Assembly: GCA_050633445.1 (NCBI GenBank)
Contig: JBOEGN010000002.1
Span: 21,913 to 85,912, forward strand
Direction of reading: 5' to 3'
DNA: 64,000 nucleotides
From: Thalassobius sp050633445
GTDB taxonomy: Bacteria > Pseudomonadota > Alphaproteobacteria > Rhodobacterales > Rhodobacteraceae
How positions within the stretch are numbered: the stretch's first letter is position 1; each line of letters starts with the position of its first letter. Position numbers and translations under genes: made by a program. Under the pieces are notes generated by a model. It did no database searches. It was given only the letters and a program-made list of their open reading frames with translations, and was not told the origin of the DNA. Positions 25,021 through 33,227 of the stretch are shown piece by piece.

Positions 25021-26634
25021 TCAGGCCGCGTTGCGCCTGTCCCTGATGATCATGTCTGCGGCTTTTTCGGCGATCATGATGGCCGGAGCGTTGGTGTTTC
25101 CGCTGACAATTTTCGGCATGATCGAGGCATCAACGACCCGTAGCCCACGCAGGCCGTGCACACGCAGGCTTGGGTCCGTCACGGCCATCCTGCCGGCGCC
25201 CATCGCGCAGGTGCCCACCGGGTGGTACACGGTGCGCGCATGGGTGCGAATGAAGGCTTTGATCTGGTCATCCGTCTGGGCGTCGTCGCCGGGGATGATC
25301 TCGGACAGGCGATGCTTGGCAAAGGGGGGCTGGCGCAGGATGTCGCGCGCCATGCGCACGGCCTTGGTCATCCGTTCCGTGTCGGCCTGGTTCGAGAGCA
25401 GGCCCAGATCAATATCGGGCGCGCCGTCGGGGGTGCTGCGGGTCACGCTGCCAGTGCTTTCCGGGCGCAAAAGGCAGGTATGCAAGGACACGCCGTGCCC
25501 GTATTCGAACATCCGCCCGCGATGGCTTTTGCGACCGGGGATAAAATGCAGCTGGATATCGGGGCGGGGTTCAGCCGCTGATGTGCGCAAGAACCCTCCG
25601 GCCTCGACCATATTCGAGCTGAGCATCCCCCGACGCGCCCCAAGCCAGCGCAACCCTTCCAGCGCCAGCTTGGGTGCGGCTTGCAATGACAGACCATAGG
25701 CGGTGGCGCTTTGGGATTTGCAGATGACCATCACGTCCACGTGGTCTTGCAGGTTCTGACCCACGCCCGGCAGGTGATGGAGCACCTCGGTTCCACCATT
25801 TTGCAACGAGGGGCCGTCACCAATGCCCGAGCGTAGCAGAATATCAGGCGAGCCGATGGCACCGGCGGACAGAATGACCTCGGCCTTGGCCTGAATGAAC
25901 TGATGCCCACCCGGTGAGGTCAGATGCACGCCTGTCGCCCGACCGTCCTGAACCTCGACCCGTTGCACCTGCGCGCTGGTGATGACGTGCAAATTGGCGC
26001 GCGCACGCACGGGCGCTAAAAAGGCAGCCCCCGTGGAATGGCGCTGACCGTCGTTCTGCGTGACTTGATAGATGCCGACGCCTTCGGGGTCAGAGACATT
26101 GAAATCGGCGCAAGTGCGATGTTGCAGCTGCGTGGTGGCGTCGATGAAAACCTGATCCATCGGATTGGCGTCGCGCAGGTTCTGCACTGACAGCTCGCCG
26201 TCGCGACCATGGAAGTCGTCAGACGTGCCGGGATCGGAATTGGCCTCGGATTTCTTGAAATAGGGCAGGACGGACGCGTAATCCCAGCCGGTGCAGCCGG
26301 CGTTGGCCCAATCGTCATAATCCTGGCGGTGTCCACGGATATAGATCATGCCGTTGATCGCCGAGGAGCCGCCCAAAACCTTGCCGCGCGGGACCGACAC
26401 AGCGCGCCCATTCAGGCCCTTTTGCGGGGTCGAGTTGAACAGCCAGTTGTGCCGCCGATCCTTGGACAGCCAGATCAACCCTAACGGGATCTTGATAAAG
26501 GGGCTGCGGTCTTCGGGCCCGGCTTCGATCAAACAGACCGAAATGGCGGGGTCCGCGCTGAGCCGGTTCGCCAGCACCGAGCCTGACGACCCCGCGCCGA
26601 CGATCACATAGTCAAAAGCCGTCACGTCAGGCAT
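25021..26634 (-). CDS. GMC family FAD-dependent oxidoreductase (choline dehydrogenase-like)
   Basis: Flavoprotein of 537 residues. The FAD dinucleotide fold is VIVGAGSSGSVLANRL (residues 10-25). GMC signature 1 is PRGKVLGGSSAINGMIYIRG and signature 2 is GAIGSPDILLRSGIG. The C-terminal catalytic histidine lies in YHPVGTCAMG, followed by NTNAPAIMIAEKAADMI. Such enzymes oxidise primary alcohols to aldehydes, passing electrons to quinone or oxygen. First gene of the operon that continues into livKHMGF. A promoter module shared with the P450 operon lies 112-148 bases upstream. A likely role is alcohol oxidation ahead of the ALDH; the substrate is unknown. Confidence 0.9.
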   Translation of the reverse strand: MPDVTAFDYVIVGAGSSGSVLANRLSADPAISVCLIEAGPEDRSPFIKIPLGLIWLSKDRRHNWLFNSTPQKGLNGRAVSVPRGKVLGGSSAINGMIYIRGHRQDYDDWANAGCTGWDYASVLPYFKKSEANSDPGTSDDFHGRDGELSVQNLRDANPMDQVFIDATTQLQHRTCADFNVSDPEGVGIYQVTQNDGQRHSTGAAFLAPVRARANLHVITSAQVQRVEVQDGRATGVHLTSPGGHQFIQAKAEVILSAGAIGSPDILLRSGIGDGPSLQNGGTEVLHHLPGVGQNLQDHVDVMVICKSQSATAYGLSLQAAPKLALEGLRWLGARRGMLSSNMVEAGGFLRTSAAEPRPDIQLHFIPGRKSHRGRMFEYGHGVSLHTCLLRPESTGSVTRSTPDGAPDIDLGLLSNQADTERMTKAVRMARDILRQPPFAKHRLSEIIPGDDAQTDDQIKAFIRTHARTVYHPVGTCAMGAGRMAVTDPSLRVHGLRGLRVVDASIMPKIVSGNTNAPAIMIAEKAADMIIRDRRNAA

Positions 26635-26745
26635 GTTTTCCGGCCCGCAAAGACACCTTACCCACCCGACTGAATCGGCTTTCCCGTAGGTCGTTCATGT
26701 ATTTCTTCCTCCCAGTGGTCAGGCGCTATTTCAGCCACAACCTAC

Positions 26746-26782
26746 GAATCACGTTATTGCTCTTGCTTTGGTTTTTCTTTGG
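26746..26782 (-). promoter_or_regulatory. SARP-type promoter module for the GMC/transport operon
   Basis: Read on the minus strand, a 17-bp tandem repeat (CCAAAGAAAAACCAAAG, 26782-26766; unit CCAAAG with 11-bp period) is followed after 9 bases by TAACGT (26756-26751) and then GATTC. The same 17-bp element, gap and TAnnGTGATTC occur before the P450 gene. SARP/BTAD regulators are known to bind direct repeats spaced 11 bp placed just upstream of the -10 box. The regulator gene begins 47 bases to the right, so it could also autoregulate here. Confidence 0.78.
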
Positions 26783-26828
26783 CGTTTTGCTGTGCAGGCT
26801 CGAAAAATCAGTCATGCAAGGCCCAAAG

Positions 26829-28295
26829 ATGGAACAAATCTCCGCTCCCCAAAAGGCGCAAAAAACCGCGAAAGTCGTTGTTAATGCAGCCGTTTTCGCA
26901 GAAGCCAGGGATGCCGACTTTGTGCTTCGGGCGCTGAAAAACGTGCAGGGGCACGAACGGATGCTGATTATCTCCGAGGACCCGGCATTTCTGCGGTCCG
27001 GGCGGGCGATCATGCGTCTTAGCGCGTCCGAGGTCGGCTTGGATCGTGAACAGATCGTCGCCGCAGACGTGGTTCAGGCCATCCAGCGTTGGCTGAGCAC
27101 GGATCAGGACATGGGGTGTTTCGTGGTCGATATGAGCTGGGTGTCCAAACAAATGCAGGGGGCTTTGCGGGTTGAGGCCTGGGGCGAGATCTCTAGTCAG
27201 ATCTTTCAGAAACACGGCACGCCGGTGATTTCGATCTATAATCGTGAATTAATTGTCGAGGATTTGCTCCAGGCGTCATTCCGGGCGCATCAGCAGATCG
27301 TTGTGCCTTCGGGGCTGTATGAGAACCCTTTTTGGGTGCCTGCGGAATTGGCGAACCAACCCGCGGGTGAGCAGATGTCCTTTGTGCTGGGGCGGATCGT
27401 GCCGGACTATGCGGGGACCAATTTTTTTGAACGGGATTTGCGCTTTGCGGCGCATGGTGCGGACCCGGATTGGCTGGTGCATCCGGCAAATCCTCTGGTG
27501 GCCAGCGAACGGACCGAGCGGTGGCAGATCTATTGCCTGGGGCAGCTGCGGGTCTATCGCAATGGCACGGATCGAATTGATTGGAACATCAAGGGCGGCG
27601 CGCCCAAAAAGACCCGAACATTGTTCGCCTACCTGCTGACCCACGGGGAACGCGGCGCGCATGTGGATCGCATCGCCGAGCTGTTATGGGCCGAAAACGG
27701 CACGGAAAAAAGCAAACGCGCGCGGCTGCATCACACCGTGGCCATGTTGCGCAAAACCTTGGGGCGTAAGGACAGCGTGGTCCGCACCGGCGATTTTTAT
27801 CGACTGAACCCACCCGAAGGCAGCTGGGTCGACATCACCAGTTTCGAGCAGCTGTGTCGGCGCGGCGTGTCCCTGCTGAAACGCGGACAAAGCGACGAGG
27901 CGCAGCTGATCTATTCGACCGCCGAGAAGCTGTATACCGGGGATTTGTTCGAAGACATCCCCTTGGACTATATCGACAACGAGCAAGAGGATTGGTGCAT
28001 GGCGCGACGCATTTGGCTGCGCGAAGTGGCCCTGAAACTGCAACGCGACTTCTCGGCTCTATTGCGTGAACAGGGGCGGTTGCGCGCTGCGTTAGAGCAT
28101 TGTCAGAAGGGTTTGGCCCTGGATCCCAGCAGCGAGGATGTGAATGTGGAAACGCTGAAGGTTTTCCACGCGCAGGGCCGTTCGGATGCGCTGGCGCGGC
28201 AGTATCGTCAGTATAAGAAAGCAATGACCGCCATGGGTTCGACCCCCGAAGGGTCAGAGGTGCAGCAGACTTTCCGTGCGTTAACAGCACGTTAA
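26829..28295 (+). CDS. SARP/BTAD-type transcriptional activator with N-terminal MEDS-like sensor
   Basis: Regulator of about 488 residues. Residues 15-175 resemble the MEDS sensory domain (as in DcmR): ERMLIISEDPAFLRSGRAI, CFVVDMSWV, PVISIYNRELIVEDLLQ and ENPFWVPAEL. Residues 232-330 are an OmpR-like winged helix (CLGQLRVYRNG, then AELLWAENGTEKSKRARLHH), and 335-485 are the helical bacterial transcriptional activation domain (BTAD). The frame is open from 26697, which would add a hydrophobic stretch, but that stretch is encoded by the promoter module at 26746-26782; I therefore start at ATG 26829 (AAGG upstream), with ATG 26814 possible. SARP-type activators are typical of actinobacteria and rare in this group. 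Confidence 0.8.
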   Translation: MEQISAPQKAQKTAKVVVNAAVFAEARDADFVLRALKNVQGHERMLIISEDPAFLRSGRAIMRLSASEVGLDREQIVAADVVQAIQRWLSTDQDMGCFVVDMSWVSKQMQGALRVEAWGEISSQIFQKHGTPVISIYNRELIVEDLLQASFRAHQQIVVPSGLYENPFWVPAELANQPAGEQMSFVLGRIVPDYAGTNFFERDLRFAAHGADPDWLVHPANPLVASERTERWQIYCLGQLRVYRNGTDRIDWNIKGGAPKKTRTLFAYLLTHGERGAHVDRIAELLWAENGTEKSKRARLHHTVAMLRKTLGRKDSVVRTGDFYRLNPPEGSWVDITSFEQLCRRGVSLLKRGQSDEAQLIYSTAEKLYTGDLFEDIPLDYIDNEQEDWCMARRIWLREVALKLQRDFSALLREQGRLRAALEHCQKGLALDPSSEDVNVETLKVFHAQGRSDALARQYRQYKKAMTAMGSTPEGSEVQQTFRALTAR

Positions 28296-28311
28296 AAGAA
28301 TTTCAAGAAAA

Positions 28312-28348
28312 CCAAAGAAAAACCAAAGCGGCAGAACTAGGGTGATTC
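28312..28348 (+). promoter_or_regulatory. SARP-type promoter module for the P450 operon
   Basis: CCAAAGAAAAACCAAAG at 28312-28328 (two CCAAAG units, 11 bp apart) is followed after 9 bases by TAGGGT (28338-28343) and GATTC. It is the same as the module before the GMC gene in sequence, spacing and orientation to its target. It lies 37 bases before the P450 start, right after the regulator gene. Confidence 0.78.
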
Positions 28349-28384
28349 TCAGTCGGCCGTAACTGGCCATTGGGAGGAAATCTT

Positions 28385-29635
28385 ATGAACGCCATTGATG
28401 ACATCCGCGGGTCGGATGCATACGATCCGTTTGACCTGAACGTACCGCAACCCCAGTGGGAGGAATTCCGCAAGGAGAAGCCCATCTTCTTCCATGAACC
28501 CTCGGGATACTGGGTGGTTTCGCTTTATGAAGACATCAAGGAAATCTTTGACGACTGGAAAACTTTCAGCTCGGAAAACGCGCAAAAACCGATGCGTCCG
28601 ATGTCCGAAGAGGGGCGCAAAATCCTGAAAGAGGGCGGATTTACCGCCTATTCGGGTCTGACAGCTCGGGTGCCCCCGGATCACACACGCATCCGCAAAA
28701 TCGCCCAAAGCTGCTTTGGCCCGCGTCGTTTCAAATCCATTGCGCCGCAGATCGAACAGATCGTCGCGCGCCATTTGGACCTGCTGGAGGACGCCGGCAA
28801 AGCCGGTGAGCCCGTGAATTTTTGGGAAATCGTGGCCTTTCCGGTGCCCGCCCATGTGCTGTTCACGCTGATGGGCATCCCCGAAGAAGACGTGCCCAAG
28901 ATCAAACAATACGGCATGAGCCGGGGCAAGATGACCTGGTCGGATTTGACGGACGAGGAGATGATCCCCGTCGCTCATGACATGGTCGCCTATTGGAAAT
29001 ACATTCACGACCTGCTGGACATGCGCCGTGAAAACCCCGGTGATGACTTCCCCTCGGATCTGTTGCGTTTGCAGGCCGAGGGCGCGGATATCACCAACGA
29101 GGAAATCGCGGGCGTCCTGTATTCCACGCTGTTTGCCGGACACGAGACGACCTCGACCTTCATGGGCAACTATGTGATGGCGATGATGGATCACCCCGAG
29201 GCATGGCAGGCGATCCAGGACGATCCCTCAAAGATCCCCAACGCGGTCGAAGAAATGCTGCGCTACACCCCGTCGGTTGTGGGCTGGCGCCGCAAGGCCC
29301 GTCACGCCAAGACCATTGGCGGTGTGGACCTGCCCGAAGGCGCGGAAATCCTGATGCTGACAGGGTCTGCCAACCGGGACGAGGCGCAATATCCGCAGGG
29401 TGAAACCCTGGATATCGAGCGTAAAAACGCCCGCACCCACCTGTCGTTCGGATATGGGATCCACTATTGCCTGGGGTTCCAGCTGGCCAAGATGGAGGCG
29501 CAAGAGCTGCTGAAACAGCTGGCTGAACGCTTCCCGACCCTGCGTCTGGCCCCGGATTTTCAGGTTGAGTATCACCGCAATATCACCTTCCGGGTTCCAA
29601 GCTCGGTCATGGTTGAATGGGATGGCATGGCATGA
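28385..29635 (+). CDS. Cytochrome P450
   Basis: Soluble bacterial class I P450 of 416 residues. It has the I-helix oxygen-activation motif AGHETTS (251-257), ExxR at Glu290-Arg293 (EEMLRY) and the heme loop LSFGYGIHYCLG with ligand Cys362. Electrons should come from the 2Fe-2S ferredoxin at the end of the operon; no ferredoxin reductase gene is present. GGAGGAAA precedes ATG 28385. Its stop overlaps the next ATG (ATGA). It presumably hydroxylates the substrate or a small-molecule intermediate. Family assignment would need a full alignment. Confidence 0.93.
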   Translation: MNAIDDIRGSDAYDPFDLNVPQPQWEEFRKEKPIFFHEPSGYWVVSLYEDIKEIFDDWKTFSSENAQKPMRPMSEEGRKILKEGGFTAYSGLTARVPPDHTRIRKIAQSCFGPRRFKSIAPQIEQIVARHLDLLEDAGKAGEPVNFWEIVAFPVPAHVLFTLMGIPEEDVPKIKQYGMSRGKMTWSDLTDEEMIPVAHDMVAYWKYIHDLLDMRRENPGDDFPSDLLRLQAEGADITNEEIAGVLYSTLFAGHETTSTFMGNYVMAMMDHPEAWQAIQDDPSKIPNAVEEMLRYTPSVVGWRRKARHAKTIGGVDLPEGAEILMLTGSANRDEAQYPQGETLDIERKNARTHLSFGYGIHYCLGFQLAKMEAQELLKQLAERFPTLRLAPDFQVEYHRNITFRVPSSVMVEWDGMA

Positions 29636-30699
29636 CCCAGACCGGACTTTATACGCTCGATTTTTCGGAAATTGGCAGCGCGGACCACGCGCGGGTAGGG
29701 GGGAAATGTTCCTCGCTGGGTGAAATGACCCAAGCCGGTGTGGCCGTGCCCCCTGGTTTCGCCGTCACCACCGATGCCTATGCTGCGATGCTGGATTCGC
29801 ATGGGTTGCGCGCCGAGATTGAGCGCCATCTTGAGGGCGTCGATCCTGATGATCTTAACCAGGTCGACCGCGCGGCGCAGGCCATTCGCATCCGTATCCG
29901 CTCGCATCATTTGCCAACCGAGGTCGAGACCGCAATTCGCGATGCCTATGCCGCGATGGGGGACGATATTCCTGTCGCTGTGCGCTCGTCCGCGACGGCC
30001 GAGGATCTGCCCGACGCCAGCTTTGCCGGTCAGCAGGATACCTATCTTTGGGTGCGCGGTGCTGATGATGTGGTCGCCCATGTGCGCGATTGCTGGGCGT
30101 CTTTGTACACCACCCGCGCCGTGGCCTATCGCGAGAAAAACGACATCCCCCATATCGACGTTCTGATGAGCGTCGGCGTGCAGAAGATGGTGAACGCCAA
30201 AACCGCGGGCGTTGCGATGACGCTGGATCCGGGCACTGGGGATCGCACTCGCATCGTGATTGATGCCAGCTGGGGCCTGGGCGAGATGGTCGTCTCGGGC
30301 GTGGTGACGCCGGACAACTATGTGGTCGAAAAGGTGCTGGAGGAAATCCTGGATCGCACCATTTCCGACAAACACGTGGAAATGGTCGGTGACGCCACAT
30401 TGGGCGAAGCGGTCGAACGCCCCGTGGATGACGCGCGCCGCAAGATCACCTGCCTGACCGACGCCGAGGTCATGGCCGTGGCGCGTCTGGCCAAGCGATT
30501 GGAAAAGCAGAACAAATGCCCTCAGGACGTGGAGTGGGCGATTGATGCTGACCTGCCCGAAGGCGAAAACCTGCTGGCGCTGCAAAGCCGCCCCGAAACC
30601 ATCTGGTCGCAAAAGAAACCTGCCGCCAAGCAGGCCACCTATATGACCGGAATGATGGGCATCGTGAATACGCTGACCAACCCCATCGGTTCAAAATAA
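29632..30699 (+). CDS. PEP/pyruvate-binding (ATP-grasp) subunit of a split phosphotransferase
   Basis: Protein of 355 residues equal to the N-terminal nucleotide-binding part of PEP synthase. It has VGGKCSSLGEMTQAGVAVPP (residues 22-41, with the ATP-site Lys25), VRSSATAEDLPDASFAG (117-133) and the end motif LLALQSRPETIW. In whole enzymes (PEP synthase, rifampin phosphotransferase) this domain transfers the beta-phosphate of ATP to a histidine carried by another domain. Here that domain is the next gene. The split order resembles phenylphosphate synthase PpsB/PpsA of Thauera. ATGA overlap with the P450 gene. Confidence 0.88.
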   Translation: MTQTGLYTLDFSEIGSADHARVGGKCSSLGEMTQAGVAVPPGFAVTTDAYAAMLDSHGLRAEIERHLEGVDPDDLNQVDRAAQAIRIRIRSHHLPTEVETAIRDAYAAMGDDIPVAVRSSATAEDLPDASFAGQQDTYLWVRGADDVVAHVRDCWASLYTTRAVAYREKNDIPHIDVLMSVGVQKMVNAKTAGVAMTLDPGTGDRTRIVIDASWGLGEMVVSGVVTPDNYVVEKVLEEILDRTISDKHVEMVGDATLGEAVERPVDDARRKITCLTDAEVMAVARLAKRLEKQNKCPQDVEWAIDADLPEGENLLALQSRPETIWSQKKPAAKQATYMTGMMGIVNTLTNPIGSK

Positions 30700-30737
30700 G
30701 ATAATAAAATCAATCCATTCCTAGGGAGGAAACACGA

Positions 30738-32549
30738 ATGGACGCACAGAAAAGCTTGTTCCCAAGCGCCTTTGACGTCGCAACACCGAAGGGCGGAGAG
30801 GGCTGGAAAGAGCTCTATCCCTACTACACCCATTTCCTGCCATCCCGACGCGAGCAGGACGACAACACTTTTTGGTTCTGCAACTCGCAGCACTGGCCGA
30901 CCCCGTTCCGTCCGTTTGACACGATCATGCTGGATTTCGCGATCAAGGGCCTGGGTCAGTACAACACGCGTCACCTGCTGGTGCCGCCCGCGAATGGCGT
31001 CGATTACCGGATTCTGAACGGCTATGTTTATTTCTCGCCCGTGGCCGTCCCGCCCGAGCAGATCGAGGCCCGCGTCCCCCAGTTTATGGAGCGCGCCGGC
31101 CATTATTTCATGAACTGGAATGACCTCTACGCCAATTGGAAGACCAAGGTTTTGGGCAAGATCGAGGAGTTGGAGGCGATCAACTTCGAAACTCTGCCCG
31201 AGGTCGTGCCTCTGGATTGGGTGCAAGAAGGCAAGGGGCTGGACAACACCAACCAGCTGTTTGACCAGTACGACAAAGCGATCGAGCTGTGCTACAAAAT
31301 CTGGCAGTACCACTTTGAATTCCTGAACCTGGGCTACGCGGCCTATCTGGATTTCTTTGGGTTCATGAAAGAGCAATTCCCAACCATTCCCGATCAGGCA
31401 ATCGCCAAGATGGTGCAGGGCGTGGACAGCGAGTTGTTCCGCCCCGATGACGAGCTGAAAAAACTGGCGAAACTTGCGGTGGAGCTGGGCTGCGCGAACG
31501 TTCTGAAATCCGGCACCACAGACGAAGCCCTGGCTGCGGTTGCGAACGCACCGGGCGGCGACAAATGGCTGGCTCAGTGGGAAGGCGCCAAGGATCCCTG
31601 GTTCAATTTCACCAGCGGCAATGGGTTCTATTCGACCGACAAATACTGGATCGACCATCTGGATATCCCGATGGGCTATCTGCGCGATTACATCGAACGG
31701 CTGGAAGAGGGCGACGACATCATGCGCCCAACGGCTGCGCTGCTAAAAGAGCGTGACCGCATCACCGCAGAATATCGCGAGATGATGGACGGCGAAGCGC
31801 AAGAGGTGTTCGACCAGAAACTGGGTCTCAGCCGCACCGTGTTCCCCTATGTCGAGGACCACAATTTCTATATCGAACATTGGGCGATTGGCGTGTTCTG
31901 GCGCAAAATGCGCGAGCTATCCAAACTGCTGTCAGCACAGGGGTTCTGGGAAAACGAAGACGACATGTTCTTCCTTAACCGGAACGAAGTGCGTGATGTG
32001 TTGTGGGATTACTCGGCCAGCTGGGCCATAGGTGTACCATACAGCGGCACCGCCGTTTGGCCGGACGAAATTGCACGTCGTCGCGCGATCCACACGGCGC
32101 TGGCCAAGGAACGCCCGCTGCCCGCGCTGAACAACCCGCCCGAGGTCATCACGGAACCCTTCACCATCATGCTCTGGGGGATCACCTCGGACGCGATTGA
32201 GCGTTGGACCGGAGCCGAAGATGATGGCGATCGGATGAAGGGCATGGCCGCAGCCCCCGGTATTGTCGAGGGCGTGGCGCGCGTGCTGTCCAACCCGGAC
32301 GAGCTGATGTCGCTGAAAAAGGGCGAGATCCTGGTGACTCCGGTCACGGCCCCCAGTTGGGCACCGGTGTTCGGCAAGATCAGCGCAGCCGTCACCGATA
32401 TCGGCGGCATGATGAGCCACGCGGCCATCGTTTGTCGCGAATACGGTCTGCCGGCTGTGACAGGGACGGGCACGGCCTCGTCCAAGATCACCACTGGCAT
32501 GCGTCTGCGTGTGAATGGCAATGACGGAACGGTCGAAATCCTCGAGTGA
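30738..32549 (+). CDS. PEP-utilising phosphohistidine subunit of a split phosphotransferase
   Basis: Protein of 603 residues. The C terminus is a mobile phosphohistidine domain: GMAAAPGIVEGVARVLS, then ILVTPVTAPSWAPVF, and GGMMSHAAIVCREYGLP with the predicted phospho-acceptor His561. The first 500 residues are a large, aromatic-rich helical region that probably binds the acceptor; it is not the usual PEP/pyruvate TIM barrel. This matches the plan of PpsA of phenylphosphate synthase and of the acceptor part of rifampin phosphotransferase. With the preceding protein it should catalyse ATP + acceptor to phospho-acceptor + AMP + Pi. The acceptor is unknown. Good ribosome site (GGGAGGAAA). Confidence 0.85.
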   Translation: MDAQKSLFPSAFDVATPKGGEGWKELYPYYTHFLPSRREQDDNTFWFCNSQHWPTPFRPFDTIMLDFAIKGLGQYNTRHLLVPPANGVDYRILNGYVYFSPVAVPPEQIEARVPQFMERAGHYFMNWNDLYANWKTKVLGKIEELEAINFETLPEVVPLDWVQEGKGLDNTNQLFDQYDKAIELCYKIWQYHFEFLNLGYAAYLDFFGFMKEQFPTIPDQAIAKMVQGVDSELFRPDDELKKLAKLAVELGCANVLKSGTTDEALAAVANAPGGDKWLAQWEGAKDPWFNFTSGNGFYSTDKYWIDHLDIPMGYLRDYIERLEEGDDIMRPTAALLKERDRITAEYREMMDGEAQEVFDQKLGLSRTVFPYVEDHNFYIEHWAIGVFWRKMRELSKLLSAQGFWENEDDMFFLNRNEVRDVLWDYSASWAIGVPYSGTAVWPDEIARRRAIHTALAKERPLPALNNPPEVITEPFTIMLWGITSDAIERWTGAEDDGDRMKGMAAAPGIVEGVARVLSNPDELMSLKKGEILVTPVTAPSWAPVFGKISAAVTDIGGMMSHAAIVCREYGLPAVTGTGTASSKITTGMRLRVNGNDGTVEILE

Positions 32550-32559
32550 TCCGTATGCC

Positions 32560-32584
32560 GGGGGGCACACCCTAGGTGCCCCCC
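32560..32584 (+). other. Strong intra-operon hairpin
   Basis: A perfect 9-bp G/C stem (GGGGGGCAC and complement, arms 32560-32568 and 32576-32584) with a 7-base loop lies between the phosphotransferase gene and the first HD gene. No U-tract follows, so it is more likely an mRNA-stability or partial attenuation element than a full terminator. Confidence 0.5.
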
Positions 32585-32614
32585 AAATTTCCCTTGTCGA
32601 ACAGGAGCTGTCCG

Positions 32615-33217
32615 GTGCCGGAGACACAAGACCTGTCGCGCTATGACCCGGTTTGGCGCAAGGCCGAGCCGTATATGCGTGCGCGCAAAAACGATGTGCA
32701 TATCCCGTTATCGTTTCACTGGGCTCAGCGTCTGCTGGACCACTATCCCGAGGCTGATCGCGACGTCTGTTCGCTGGCCATCTTGCTGCATGACATCGGG
32801 TGGTATTCCATTGATATGGACCGGATCATTTCCGAAGGTTTTCGCAGTGAAAATATCCTGCAATCTGACGTCCGATATCTGCACGAAGCAGAAGGGGTGC
32901 GGCTGGGAACCGAGGTTTTACGGGCGACCGGCTGGCCCGATGACATCATCGCTCAGGTTTGTGAAATCATCGACGGGCACGATACGCGCCCCGATCCGCA
33001 TCACCTGAATGACCGTGTGGTGCGCGACGCGGACAAGCTGTGGCGCTACGAGGTGACAGGCATCTGTGTGGCGGCTGATTGGTTCGGCGTAACGCCCACG
33101 GCCTATGCCGATATTGTGGGTGCAAACGCGCATAAGCTGGAAACCGAGCTGGGCCGAACACTGGCCGAAAATACATTAAAAGAGACACGCAAGCATCTGA
33201 TGATGCACGTTCTTTAA
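32615..33217 (+). CDS. HD-domain protein 1 (metal-dependent phosphohydrolase superfamily)
   Basis: Protein of 200 residues starting at GTG 32615 (AGGAG at 32603-32607). It has a complete HD-type metal set: His35 (SFHWAQ), His59-Asp60 (ILLHDIGW), His90 (YLHEAEG), His122 (IIDGHDT) and Asp138 (RDADKLWR). Six ligands suggest a two-metal site, as in HD phosphatases and in HD-type diiron oxygenases (MIOX, PhnZ). It lies between the phosphotransferase and ALDH genes and is a paralogue of the second HD protein. Acting on the phosphorylated intermediate is the natural inference; the reaction is not known. Confidence 0.83.
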   Translation: MPETQDLSRYDPVWRKAEPYMRARKNDVHIPLSFHWAQRLLDHYPEADRDVCSLAILLHDIGWYSIDMDRIISEGFRSENILQSDVRYLHEAEGVRLGTEVLRATGWPDDIIAQVCEIIDGHDTRPDPHHLNDRVVRDADKLWRYEVTGICVAADWFGVTPTAYADIVGANAHKLETELGRTLAENTLKETRKHLMMHVL

Positions 33218-33227
33218 GGAGATCGTG

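Noticed and set aside
26697..26828. A membrane-anchored N terminus on the SARP-type regulator
   Set aside because: The hydrophobic residues come from reading through the promoter module at 26746-26782, which is duplicated before the P450 gene. Starts at 26814 or 26829 fit better.
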